Below, piece by piece: positions 10,354 through 23,700 of a DNA stretch of 64,000 nt. Numbering within the stretch: position 1 is the first letter of the stretch; every line of letters begins with the position of its first letter. This DNA is from Catonia carolina (Eukaryota > Arthropoda > Insecta > Hemiptera > Achilidae). Both the position numbers and the translations under genes were made by a program. The stretch covers positions 105,574,969-105,638,968 of the forward strand of contig JAQMRL010000003.1 in NCBI GenBank assembly GCA_035578175.1, in the 5' to 3' direction. The notes under the pieces were generated by a model that saw nothing but the letters and a program-made list of their open reading frames with translations, was not told the origin of the DNA and made no database searches.

Positions 10354-11598
10354 ATTAACACGGTATACACATTAATACTTAATTTTTGATCAGCACTTTT
10401 ATGTTGATTAAACAGAATAGTTTATGAACAAAAACAAATTATGTTAATACAACAGATCGATTACATTTCATCTTAAGATAGTCTTAAGATTGACTAACAT
10501 AAACAAATTTAACTAAACTTGATACTTTCAAAGTCTGTTTGTGTAAGATAGTATTTCTTACAGTTATGGGTATCACATTTTTCATAAGGTATACTTATTA
10601 CCATATTGTATAATTTTCAAACTAAGTAAATAAGCAATAAAAATAATATACATACATAACAAATTGTTCATTCAAAAACAGAATAGACAGAAATTTAAGA
10701 AGATATGAATACCTAATTATTCTAGAGAATATATTATTTACACATCGTACTCTAGTGCGAGAGTTTCTTTAGATATATGAAATTTTACAGATACAAATTT
10801 ATTTTATCCAATGAAATATTTTTTTAATTTTTACTGAAACCCCTATTTAATAACCATTTATGTTTTGAATATTTATTAAAATGTTAATATTTTTATCATA
10901 AAAATAAAATAAACACAGATATAAATTTGATACCAAAAATCCATTACTTTTTTATTACATAAACAAATCATGTATCTTCATGCAATAGCATTTTTAAATT
11001 TAAAAGCAAGTTCCTGGCAATTCTGAACAAACTAATTTATCACAAAGATTTATTCTAAATTCAATGTATGGCAGTATTTGCAATCTTAGTTTGTTATCGT
11101 GCCTACTAAAACAATTTTTAATTTAAAAAAATTTGGCAATTTTATTAGTTTTTACTAAATTCATTCATTTTATACAATATCTATGATAATATCAATTACA
11201 TTGTTCACTACAACAGACTAATTACTAATAATTAATTTAATTCAGTCAGGTTCACTGAATATAAAATTGACAAATAACACGGAACTATAAAATAACAGCG
11301 AGTCTAAAATTAACGAATTAGACCTGCCCACAATAACCTACGTAAAAATATTACTGTTAATGTATACTATAAAACCGATAGTTTCATATACAATAAATGA
11401 CATGTTATTTCCTAACTGACCCTTTGTTCAAATTACATTATGTAATATCACAAACTTAACCTATGCTAAATCGAAACTACAAAAAAGTAACAAATAGAAA
11501 TTTACACAATATCATACAATATTTTTAACAGCTAACAAAAGAAACTTTAAAAAAGTATTCTTTCTATTATAAAGCATTAACAATAAGGAACTTGTGGT
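10354..11598 (-). other. 3' flank / probable 3'UTR of the TNF receptor gene
   Basis: AT-rich, downstream of the receptor stop codon. Several TTTATT (AATAAA on the minus strand) occur, for example at 11049-11054, but the true poly(A) site cannot be chosen by eye. Confidence 0.35.
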
Positions 11599-11797
11599 TT
11601 ATTGGCCAGCCTTCTCAGGAGACACAGTTGCCATTTCATTATCTTCTTTTTTCTTCTTTGCAGGCGGTTCTGATGTATCATCATTACAGACTTCTATGCT
11701 TTCATTATTATTGTTGTTATTATTATTAATTATATTATTATTGCTTTCATTACTTTCAGTCAGCATGTTAAAATTGCACCCGTCATTTGTATCTTCA
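11599..11797 (-). CDS. TNF receptor, coding exon 10 (C-terminus)
   Basis: Residues 307-371 and stop TAA (11601-11599). Contains an Asn-rich run encoded by AAT/AAC repeats, then EPPAKKKKEDNEMATVSPEK. The Asn run looks like a trinucleotide expansion and may vary between individuals. Confidence 0.87.
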
Positions 11798-14700
11798 CTA
11801 GAACAATAATCAAAATAAAAAGAACATTATTTACAATACAAAAATCTGGTGTGAAACGCTCACAAGACTTGCTCTTACCAATGCCAATAATGAACAATAA
11901 CCCCTAACATTAGTAATAAAACATTAGAAATAAATAAAAAAAACTAAACTCATAAACATAACCTTATTTTAATCATGAGTAAAAGACGCAAGATGAAAAT
12001 CACCCTTAGTTTGGCTTGAAAGTACGGAAAATCACTCTTTCATGGTAAACTAGGCTCTGTGGAGAAAAATGCTCGAAATTAAAGTTGTAGATCTTTTAAT
12101 TTCCTTTGAATTTGATTTTATATACACTTTTGTCGTAAAATGCATATGGCTGAAATCTTAAAAAAATGTATTTTTTTACAAATTTTCGTAAAAAAAAACA
12201 GAAAATTGCTAATTACTGGTAAACTAAGCGTTATACAAAAACATGTTTGAAATAAAAGTTGTAGGATTTTAAATTCTCTACAACTTTTATTATACACATT
12301 TTTGCGCTAAAATGCATATGAAAGTCACAATTTAAAAAACAATTTTTTTACAAGAAAACCACCTCCCCAAGAATTCAGCAGATATGGTGCCTACCCTATC
12401 TTGTAGAGCATAAAAAATTTATTAAATGAGGCGATTTTTAAAAAAATTTGTAGGACCAGTTTTTGAGAAAATTGCAAAAAAGTGAAAAAAGACACGAATA
12501 AACTACTTCTTCCGGTTGACCGAATTTGATGAAAATGCTCGAGTCAGGTCCTCTAGTGGTACCTAACTTAAGTTTCAAGTTTCAAATTCGTACGATGTTC
12601 CGTTCTTGAGATATTCTGTTCACACACACACACACCAATCGCTAAAAACATGTTTTTGGGTTCAGGGGTATGAAAACATGTTGATCCGGTGAAAACTCTA
12701 TTTCAAAAAATCAACATGAAAACAATACTCTCCTTCCTATATATTCATATAGGCAAGAGAAAATAAAATTTTTACACACATGAGAAGTTATATTTCTGGA
12801 GATAAGAGGAATAGGGAAATTATCAGGCAATGAAACTTGTAGTATACAATTGTAATCTAATTATACTGAGGAGACATATTAATTTTATATAGATTAAGTA
12901 ATAACTTAATGCAGTTATAAGAGTATTGTTTTATCAAATTTACACAATTTAATAACAATTCATATTATTTTATAATATGTTTTAAGATCAAAAATATTAA
13001 CACAAATTTAACTGAACAAAAATATATCCAGTGACAATGATTTACATTCACATTGACTACTCTTGCACAAAGAGAAAGCCTAATACTTAAGATAACTGTA
13101 AAATAATGAATAAAATATATTGATTGCAACGTGTGCTAAAATACAAATTTTTAAAAAATTATTAAATATTTATTTACTTATGTAATATAAATAAAGGAAA
13201 TTTTGGTTTCCAGAATACCAAACCTAGCAATTCATTGGTATATAGCCTGTATTTTAAAATACTTTTATTAACAAGTTATTTGTGTGTGAATGTGATTTTC
13301 TTAGAAAAACTTTTTCTCCAAAGTACAAAGAAAGTAAAATTACAAAATTTTCATGACATTTCATGGATTATTATTTACTGAACAATTAAATTTCGAAATT
13401 GTACCTAAAATAATTGATAAATTAATAAAAACAAATAGTTTTCAAGTACTTGTCAACTGAAGATTGAGACTGAAGATTGACTGAGACTGTGGATATCATG
13501 AAAAAGACACGGATACATAGACATATTTCTGTATCATTCTTAATATTTCAATTGAAGTCGAAGGGTTAATATGTAGAAATTTACAACCAACAATGAGGAG
13601 TTGAACACAACAAGTTTAATTATCATTAAACTTACGCTACTGAATTGCTAAAAATATAAAACTCATAATGGCGTAAGTTAATTATGTTTGGTAAAATTTA
13701 ACTAATATGTTAACTAACATTTACCATAAATGCTGAATTTCTTGTTTACCAGTTCAGTAAACAAAACCTTTGGCTACTTTTAGAGTTACACTTTCTAACT
13801 GAAGAACAGTTTTTAAAACAAGCACTTTTTCGTAGCAATTTTATCATTAATAACACAGATCTAAAACAACAACAAAATAATGTTATCAAAAAAAGACATT
13901 CAATTAAAAATATACTTACTTGATAGGTGAACAGTCTTGTGGATAAGGATATGGGGTCCAATCACTTGGCATTGTTGTTTCATCCTCCAGATCTATATTT
14001 GCTTCACCTGGATGCTGTACCTCCTCGCTAAAACTATCATTATCATCTGTAAAAAAAAAACAGAAAAATAATGAATCTTCATCGCACGAACTATGTTCAA
14101 TATCGATTTATAATTGCAATATTTTTTAACAACCATGAACTAAAAAAGAAAACTAGCTCACCATGGCAAAATGCTTAAACATCCTTACATGATTATGGCC
14201 AACATCTGTTTTATGAATTTGGTTAAATTATGATTAAAAAAATACTATACATCCTTAACTCTTTCACTGCTGGGAGTTAAATTCAATACTTATGTACTGG
14301 ACCGGCTATTTCTGACAGTTTTCAAGATTATATTCTGATTTTATTTTTGAAGCTATTTCATTGTTACTTTCCTCAAATTAAAGCTCTAATCTCTCACTTT
14401 AAATTAATTGCATTTATAATTAACCAATATAATTTTTGTGCTTTAAAATATGCCAACTAATAGAACCACTTTTAGAGAAAAAGAGAAGAATTGAACCTCA
14501 CCAGAACGAATCCTCGCCAGGAATCAAAACCGGGACCTCTGTAGCGCCCTACCACTACACTATGGAGGCAGATTAATAATGATTTTGTATTATACAAAAA
14601 ATATATGAAATATATAAAACCAATTTTCAACTCGAATAACATAATCATTTGTATAATAATGTTTTCAAAATCATTGAATGACAGGTTGCCAAACGACGAA

Positions 14701-17700
14701 CAATGCATGCGCTGCATAACACAAATTGTAGGTTATAAACACATTTAGTACACATACATTAAAATAACCATGGACAGGAAATAAAACTTTTAATAAGCGC
14801 TTTAGTGGTGTATTTTATAACTAAAAATTTCCAAATAATATTTGTAACACAAGAATAGACGTTCTACCACTTTATAACGCATGGAATTCAAAGATATCAA
14901 TTGATGGAATCCGCAAAACAGAAAAGTTTTGTGACGCATCAATTGATGGGCTCAGTAGAAAGTGTTAGTAGAGAATATATTTTGTAATTTTACGACAAAT
15001 TTATTTAAGACGCATATGTGGCGCGACATTGGCCTTTGGCACTTATAATTGTGTTTTGTACTGAGAACTGATGTCAATACACTCATTCACCAGTACAAAA
15101 CACAAATATAATAAAATCATAGAAAAACAATGAAAAATGATGGCAATGAAGTTTATAATTGAGAGTATAGCTTAGAAGCTCTTATCAACATTAACCAAAT
15201 GCAGAAAGCACAAAGATCGAGATGAAGGCCAGTTGTATTTCTTGAAAACTGACAATGTTCACTTCTCCAATTAAAATAAACATTTTCTATCTACAATAAT
15301 CAATCTAAAAACTTGTTTTAACAAAGTAATTAAAAACTAAAATCACAATACATTCAAAACTAATGCAGCCATGAAACCACAATAAGAATGAGTTTATGTT
15401 GTGATTGTTTAGACATGGAAAAAACAAATACTGCCCATTATCAACAATTTCATAAAATCAACACCAACACATTCCGGTTTCTACAAGATCATCTAAAGCA
15501 AAAGAAATATATACTTTAGCTAACCCAAACGAGAACTAAAACAATAATTTTGTAACATTGTAACAAAATCCACATAATTTAATCACGATATAAATACATT
15601 CCGTAAATCCAGAATAAACTGTTATTTAATTATTGGACAAGCTATTAACTTATAAAGCACTTGGGCAACAAATCAATTGTTTAGAAGTTCAGTCATGTTA
15701 TCAACCGTTCAATAAAAAAAACCACCATTAATAGAATAAAACCAAACTAATAGAACCACTTTTAGAGAAAAAGAGAAGAATTGAACCTCACCAGAACGAA
15801 TCCTCGCCAGGAATCAAAACCGGGACCTCTGTAGCGCCCTACCACTACACTATGGAGGCAGATTAATAATGATTTTGTATTATACAAAAAATATATGAAA
15901 TATATAAAACCAATTTTCAACTCGAATAACATAATCATTTGTATAATAATGTTTTCAAAATCATTGAATGACAGGTTGCCAAATGACGAACAATGCATGC
16001 GCTGCATAACACAAATTGTAGGTTATAAACACATTTAGTACACATACATTAAAATAACCATGGACAGGAAATAAAACTTTTAATAAGCGCTTTAGTGGTG
16101 TATTTTATAACTAAAAATTTCCAAATAATATTTGTAACACAAGAATAGACGTTCTACCACTTTATAACGCATGGAATTCAAAGATATCAATTGATGGAAT
16201 CCGCAAAACAGAAAAGTTTTGTGACGCATCAATTGATGGGCTCAGTAGAAAGTGTTAGTAGAGAATATATTTTGTAATTTTACGACAAATTTATTTAAGA
16301 CGCATATGTGGCGCGACATTGGCCTTTGGCACTTATAATTGTGTTTTGTACTGAGAACTGATGTCAATACACTCATTCACCAGTACAAAACACAAATATA
16401 ATAAAATCATAGAAAAACAATGAAAAATGATGGCAATGAAGTTTATAATTGAGAGTATAGCTTAGAAGCTCTTATCAACATTAACCAAATGCAGAAAGCA
16501 CAAAGATCGAGATGAAGGCCAGTTGTATTTCTTGAAAACTGACAATGTTCACTTCTCCAATTAAAATAAACATTTTCTATCTACAATAATCAATCTAAAA
16601 ACTTGTTTTAACAAAGTAATTAAAAACTAAAATCACAATACATTCAAAACTAATGCAGCCATGAAACCACAATAAGAATGAGTTTATGTTGTGATTGTTT
16701 AGACATGGAAAAAACAAATACTGCCCATTATCAACAATTTCATAAAATCAACACCAACACATTCCGGTTTCTACAAGATCATCTAAAGCAAAAGAAATAT
16801 ATACTTTAGCTAACCCAAACGAGAACTAAAACAATAATTTTGTAACATTGTAACAAAATCCACATAATTTAATCACGATATAAATACATTCCGTAAATCC
16901 AGAATAAACTGTTATTTAATTATTGGACAAGCTATTAACTTATAAAGCACTTGGGCAACAAATCAATTGTTTAGAAGTTCAGTCATGTTATCAACCGTTC
17001 AATAAAAAAAACCACCATTAATAGAATAAAACCAAACTAATAGAACCACTTTTAGAGAAAAAGAGAAGAATTGAACCTCACCAGAACGAATCCTCGCCAG
17101 GAATCAAAACCGGGACCTCTGTAGCGCCCTACCACTACACTATGGAGGCAGATTAATAATGATTTTGTATTATACAAAAAATATATGAAATATATAAAAC
17201 CAATTTTCAACTCGAATAACATAATCATTTGTATAATAATGTTTTCAAAATCATTGAATGACAGGTTGCCAAACGACGAACAATGCATGCGCTGCATAAC
17301 ACAAATTGTAGGTTATAAACACATTTAGTACACATACATTAAAATAACCATGGACAGGAAATAAAACTTTTAATAAGCGCTTTAGTGGTGTATTTTATAA
17401 CTAAAAATTTCCAAATAATATTTGTAACACAAGAATAGACGTTCTACCACTTTATAACGCATGGAATTCAAAGATATCAATTGATGGAATCCGCAAAACA
17501 GAAAAGTTTTGTGACGCATCAATTGATGGGCTCAGTAGAAAGTGTTAGTAGAGAATATATTTTGTAATTTTACGACAAATTTATTTAAGACGCATATGTG
17601 GCGCGACATTGGCCTTTGGCACTTATAATTGTGTTTTGTACTGAGAACTGATGTCAATACACTCATTCACCAGTACAAAACACAAATATAATAAAATCAT

Positions 17701-20700
17701 AGAAAAACAATGAAAAATGATGGCAATGAAGTTTATAATTGAGAGTATAGCTTAGAAGCTCTTATCAACATTAACCAAATGCAGAAAGCACAAAGATCGA
17801 GATGAAGGCCAGTTGTATTTCTTGAAAACTGACAATGTTCACTTCTCCAATTAAAATAAACATTTTCTATCTACAATAATCAATCTAAAAACTTGTTTTA
17901 ACAAAGTAATTAAAAACTAAAATCACAATACATTCAAAACTAATGCAGCCATGAAACCACAATAAGAATGAGTTTATGTTGTGATTGTTTAGACATGGAA
18001 AAAACAAATACTGCCCATTATCAACAATTTCATAAAATCAACACCAACACATTCCGGTTTCTACAAGATCATCTAAAGCAAAAGAAATATATACTTTAGC
18101 TAACCCAAACGAGAACTAAAACAATAATTTTGTAACATTGTAACAAAATCCACATAATTTAATCACGATATAAATACATTCCGTAAATCCAGAATAAACT
18201 GTTATTTAATTATTGGACAAGCTATTAACTTATAAAGCACTTGGGCAACAAATCAATTGTTTAGAAGTTCAGTCATGTTATCAACCGTTCAATAAAAAAA
18301 ACCACCATTGTCATCTCATCTGTTCACATGATCCAAAACTTGTTCAAATTATAGGTTCAACTAAATAGGAGCTATAAAATACAGGTTTTCTGGTTAGAAA
18401 AGTGATTCAAGATTCTGGTATTTTATTGCTAAAGTTGGAACAGTTTTATTTTCCTTTGTTGTACAAAGGCCTACCTTAAGTTAATAGTACATCTAATATG
18501 TGATGAGTTAATACTGCATTTTCACAGTGCATTTATCATGACGAAATTATTATTAAAAAAAAGAAGAAAAACATATTTTTTGTCATCAGTCTCTTGGCAG
18601 GGTTGATGCAGTTCTCAAAGCTGTTCTATCTTGTGCAAGTCGTTTCATATCTACATACCTGTAACACCCAACATCATTTGAAATTTGCTTTATAAACTCT
18701 AACCTTTGCCTCCCCCTACAAGTCATTCCCTCAATATTACTCTCCATTATTGACAGACCAATACCTGGATGTTGTAAGATATGCCCCCACTAGCCTATCC
18801 CTTCTTCTGGTAAGATGTTTCCATATAATTTTTTCATCCACTCGCCTAAACACATTACTACATTATTCTACAATTCTATTATTATTATTATTATTATTAC
18901 TACATTATTGGTCTACATTACTTATCTTGTCCACCCACCTAATCTTGAACATTTTCCTATAACACCACATTTCAAAAGCTTCTATCCTCTTCCTTTCTAC
19001 AGCCTCTATCACCCATGTTCCACTACCGTATAATGCTACACTCAAAACATAGTGTTTTCAGAAATTTTTTGGAATCTGTAAATCAATGTTTGTAGTCAGT
19101 AAGCTGTTTTTCATTTCAAAGGCTTTTCTAGCTTGAGCAATTCTACTTTTGATATCACTTGTGCTTCTACCACCCTTTGTTATTTTAAAAAACATACTAA
19201 CAACATTAAATTGATAAAATTATTTTATAACTCTGAGATGGCCTTGTAGAAACCAAAATGTGTTAGAGTTAATATAAAATTGTTGGTGAATAGGCAATGC
19301 GTGTTTTAGTTTAGTGTTCACTTAACTGAATTTTTAAAAAAATAAATGTTTGCTTACCAGGGCTACCTGATTCATCATCAGTATCTTGCAACAACGAATT
19401 TCTGAAACCGATAATTATGCAAATTAAAAAGAAACCTAAAATGCTAATAAGATTAATAAACAATACTTTTAAATCAAAACAGAGTAAAACTAATTAATAA
19501 TACAGGCTAATACTGACTAAAATTAATTTTTAATCTAAGTAAGTCAAGAATTTGTAATTACTGAGTTTGGTTTTCTGCCATAAGTTGGCGTACAGAAGAA
19601 AGATTAAGTGTCGGCATAGCAGGGGAGTGAAAGTGCTATTATGTGTAAATTCCAAAACATCAGTTTGTAAAACACTATTAAAATTTTTTTTTAAAAATGA
19701 AGATGTGACTTGCCCTGCTAGCGCCACACCTATGAATATCACCAACACAAAAATTAATTACAGTTTAATAATAAAAAATTAGGTTTGATAGATGATTAGG
19801 TAAATTGTTTGAAATGATGAAATATTGGTATTATTAACCCATTGCCAGTTTCATATTATTACAAAAATTTATGTTATTTTTATACATTTTTTCAACTTAA
19901 GATACATTTTTTATGAATCACAAAAAATAAATAAGTGGTAAAAAAGTATTATTAAGCATGCAAAACAGATTTTTTTTACATAAAAAACCTAAACCTACCT
20001 AAACTACCATAACCAAATCTTTGTTACTTTAATGGTCTCATTTAAATTTGTGTGTGATTTACCTAATCTATCTACGCTTATACTAACTAGGTTTTTTTAT
20101 AAAAATGACTTAAAAGATATTCATGTAGTTAGTAGGGGTTTCATTCAAATTGTAGATTACATATAACAAAACAAAAAATAAATGTAATTAGGCTAAATCA
20201 GATACATGCTGTCACAGAAACTGCTCACACATAAAAAAATAAAATATTTTGCATACAATAATAACATTATTGTAGATTATAGACAGACAGACAGACGGAC
20301 GGACGTGCGGGCAGTCGCGCACATGCACACAAACACACAGACCAATCGGTTAAAAACATGTTTTTTTGGGTTCAGAGGGTCTGAAAACTTGTAGATCCGG
20401 TGAAAACTCGATTTAAAAAAATCGACATGAAAACAATACTTTTCTTTCTATATATTCATATAGGCAAGAGAAAGTAAAAATAAACCAGATTATGATAGTA
20501 TATCATCACAACTTAGATCATTATGAAAAACACATGGAAAAACTTAACAAAAGACACGCGTCACTTTATATTCATGATAATACTGTTTCACTACATTGAT
20601 ATCATTCTACTTCACTGTGGAAAACATAACAATTAAATACGTAATGTTATCAACATAATAAGCCGCCACAAAACAAAATAAAACAGGACAAAAACTCCCA

Positions 20701-23700
20701 ACTTAATATTCCGACAGAAACCAGCAAGGGGTTACAATCAAGAGTTAGAAATGGCAGTTTAAATAGTATTCTAACACTACGTCTACACATAAAATATCTT
20801 CGCATTTGAGCTAATCATTGAAACCGTAGATCATAGCAACAAAAAATAAAGATAAACTGAGAAATGTTAGGATGTTTTCAGAAAATTAATTAATTAATTA
20901 ATTTTCTTTAATAAACAATATATATAGGATTATATTATTAATATATATATTATTAATATATATAATATTATAGGATTGGAACTTGCCATGTTCCAATCCT
21001 CATGTAACTTTGTTTCTAACAATTTTCCACTTTCTCTTGCCTAAATGAATATATAGGAAGGAAAGCATTGCTTTCATGTCAATTTTTCAAAATTGAATTT
21101 TCACTGAATACGCACGTTTTCAGACCCCTAAACCAAATATCATGTTTTTAGCGGTTAGTCTGCGCGCGCATGTGTGTGTGTGTGTGTGTAAACATTATAT
21201 AAAGAATGGAACATCGTACGAACTTGAAAACTTAAGTTAGATACTACTACTGGACCCGACACAAACATTTTCATCAAAATCGGTCAACTGGAAGTAGTAG
21301 TTTATTCGTGTCATTTTTCACTTTTTTGCAATTTTTTTCAAAAACGGCTCCTACTATTTTTTTTTAAAATCGCCTCAATTACTAAATTGTTTATGCTCTA
21401 CAGGATAGAGTAGGCCGCACCATGTCTGCTAAAATTCTTGGAAAGGCTGTTGTTTGATAGCGACAAAACTCAGATGTTATGTTGGCCCAACTTTTTCCGC
21501 CTGCTTATGCTATATTATACCAATAGGAATGTTTTATAACAAATAAAACTACATTTTAAGGCGCGTAATTTGAGATATCATACTAATAGCTTTATAAATA
21601 CGCATGTTATGGCTGTCCGAAGCCTGGAAAGTCTGAATGAAGTGCATATGCTTCTCCTATAGTCAAGGGTTAAATATTAATTGCACTTTTATCTCATACA
21701 TTTTGCAAGAAAAGAAAAGAAAATACATTTGAAATCTTTACAGTGAATGTACAGTACCAAAGACTTTCCTTCATGAAAAAAACTCAAAATATTGATCATC
21801 AATAAACAGAAGAAGCATTAATCATTTAATAAGACTTAAAAATTTCAAAGAAAATTCCGAAAATTAATTTAAAGAGTTATTTAATACACCAAGAAAAGAA
21901 TACTTACAAACAAGATTGTGGATTATCAGGATTTCTAAATGGGACGGCTTGTTGTAAAGAATCCTCTTTACATTGTTGCCAACTCTGGCAATGTTCTCTA
22001 GTATGGCTGGTCTGAGCTGTAATAACTTGTGTTCTCCCAGCACTGCATTGGCAATTGCTAATAAAAGCTGAAACATCATTCGTTCACAAATTGGTAAAAA
22101 AATATTTACGTAATAAAATACTTAAGAAGGCAATGTAAATTCTCAAAAATAACATTTAATTTAGCCTAGCTGTTATTTAATACTGATTACATCTCTTTGA
22201 GACAGAATAAGTACAACAACCACTGTGTTATGCCTTTTTATTTTTGACAACTTTCTCTCACTCTTTTTACACCCAAAAAATGTCCAAAGTTATCACTAAT
22301 TCTGTTCCAGTCATGAAATCAATAGCAGTTATGGTGAGATTCAAATATACTAATATTAGATAAACCACAGAATGTGATACAGTATGAGCTTGCTTATCTA
22401 AGGTAATTGGAGAACAAAGAGCACCTCAATAACAAGAAAACTGATAACACAGAACCATTAGAAAATTATATAGCTATAAGATCATTAGCCTACAACAAAG
22501 TTTACAATAATAAGTTTAAAATGGGCACCTCCGTAACATAGTGGTTAGCGCATTGGCTTCCCACACGGAGGTCCTGGGTTCGATTCCTGGCCAGGGTCTG
22601 GAAATTTTCATGTGTCAAATCCCACAGTTAATGTTACATACTCCACCAAAGTCGCTAATGACCAAGCAGTTGATATGACTTTAAATTAAAAAAAAGTTTA
22701 AAATAATTTAACCTTATCAATAGGTTCTATGCCAGACCCTGGCATTATTATGTATTAATATCTGTACTGATTAGGAAAAAAGGATATTAGTACAAAGGGG
22801 CCCAGGTCGAAGAAGAATATCCTGGTTAAAGAACCTTAGAACCTGGTTCAATAAAACTACTCCGCAACTGTTTAGAGCTGCAGTTGACAAAGTGAGGATC
22901 GCCATGATGGTGTCCAACATTCGAAACGGATTGGCACCTTAAGAAGAGAAGAGATCTGTACTGATTAGAACCGGCACTTTGACAACAATCATTTTTATTT
23001 ATTATTTGTTTCATTGTCTACATTAGCATTAATGTGCCTAACAGTCAGAAGCAAAACAAAAAAAAACCAACAGGTTATTTTTTTATAGATAAATATCAAC
23101 AGTAGTAGTAATTCTAAATTAATTTTATTTACAATATTGGTAAATAATGAAGAAAAATTTTATAACAACCAAACACACTTATTTCATGTGGAAAACTTTA
23201 CAAAATAGAACTTTACAAGTGTGTAAAAAATTAACGAGTGCAATATCAATATTTGGGTAAAAACATCTCTCAGAAGCTATTACTTCTTTTCTGTGCCGCC
23301 ATGTTGCACACAGGTTAACTCTGGACCAAAAATTTTTGCTTAAATTTCGGTTTTCACAAAAAGCATAGTTTCATCAACAAAGAAAGCAAAATACAAAGGG
23401 CACATTATAAGAAACGAAGTTTTCATATTTTTTATGTTCAAATGCCAGGCAAGAGACAGACCACAAAAAAGTTAATGAAACATATTGTTACAACTTGTTA
23501 TAGTAAAGTAAAATTGTAAACTTTAATTAAATTAATTCACATATGTTTATTTAACAAAATTATTTGATAAGAAAAAAACTAACCTTTACTAACGACAACA
23601 ATGAATATAATGAGTTCATGAAAATAAGTTCTTACACAATTAAAACCATGAAATTCACGCAATTTATTAACAATAAAAGAAAAGAAAATAATATCCCTTA

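Noticed and set aside
14472..17297. Identical 81-codon open frames at three places (14472, 15762, 17052)
   Set aside because: They are the same chance frame in each copy of the 1290-bp unit and run through an antisense SINE head; no protein family.
18750..19033. Plus-strand Leu/Ile-rich frames that look like membrane proteins
   Set aside because: They are antisense shadows of the reverse-transcriptase fossil and the (TTA)n tract.
22523..22595. Possible functional tRNA gene
   Set aside because: A and B boxes are present but the ends do not form an acceptor stem, and the same head recurs in many diverged copies with a shared non-tRNA body: a SINE.
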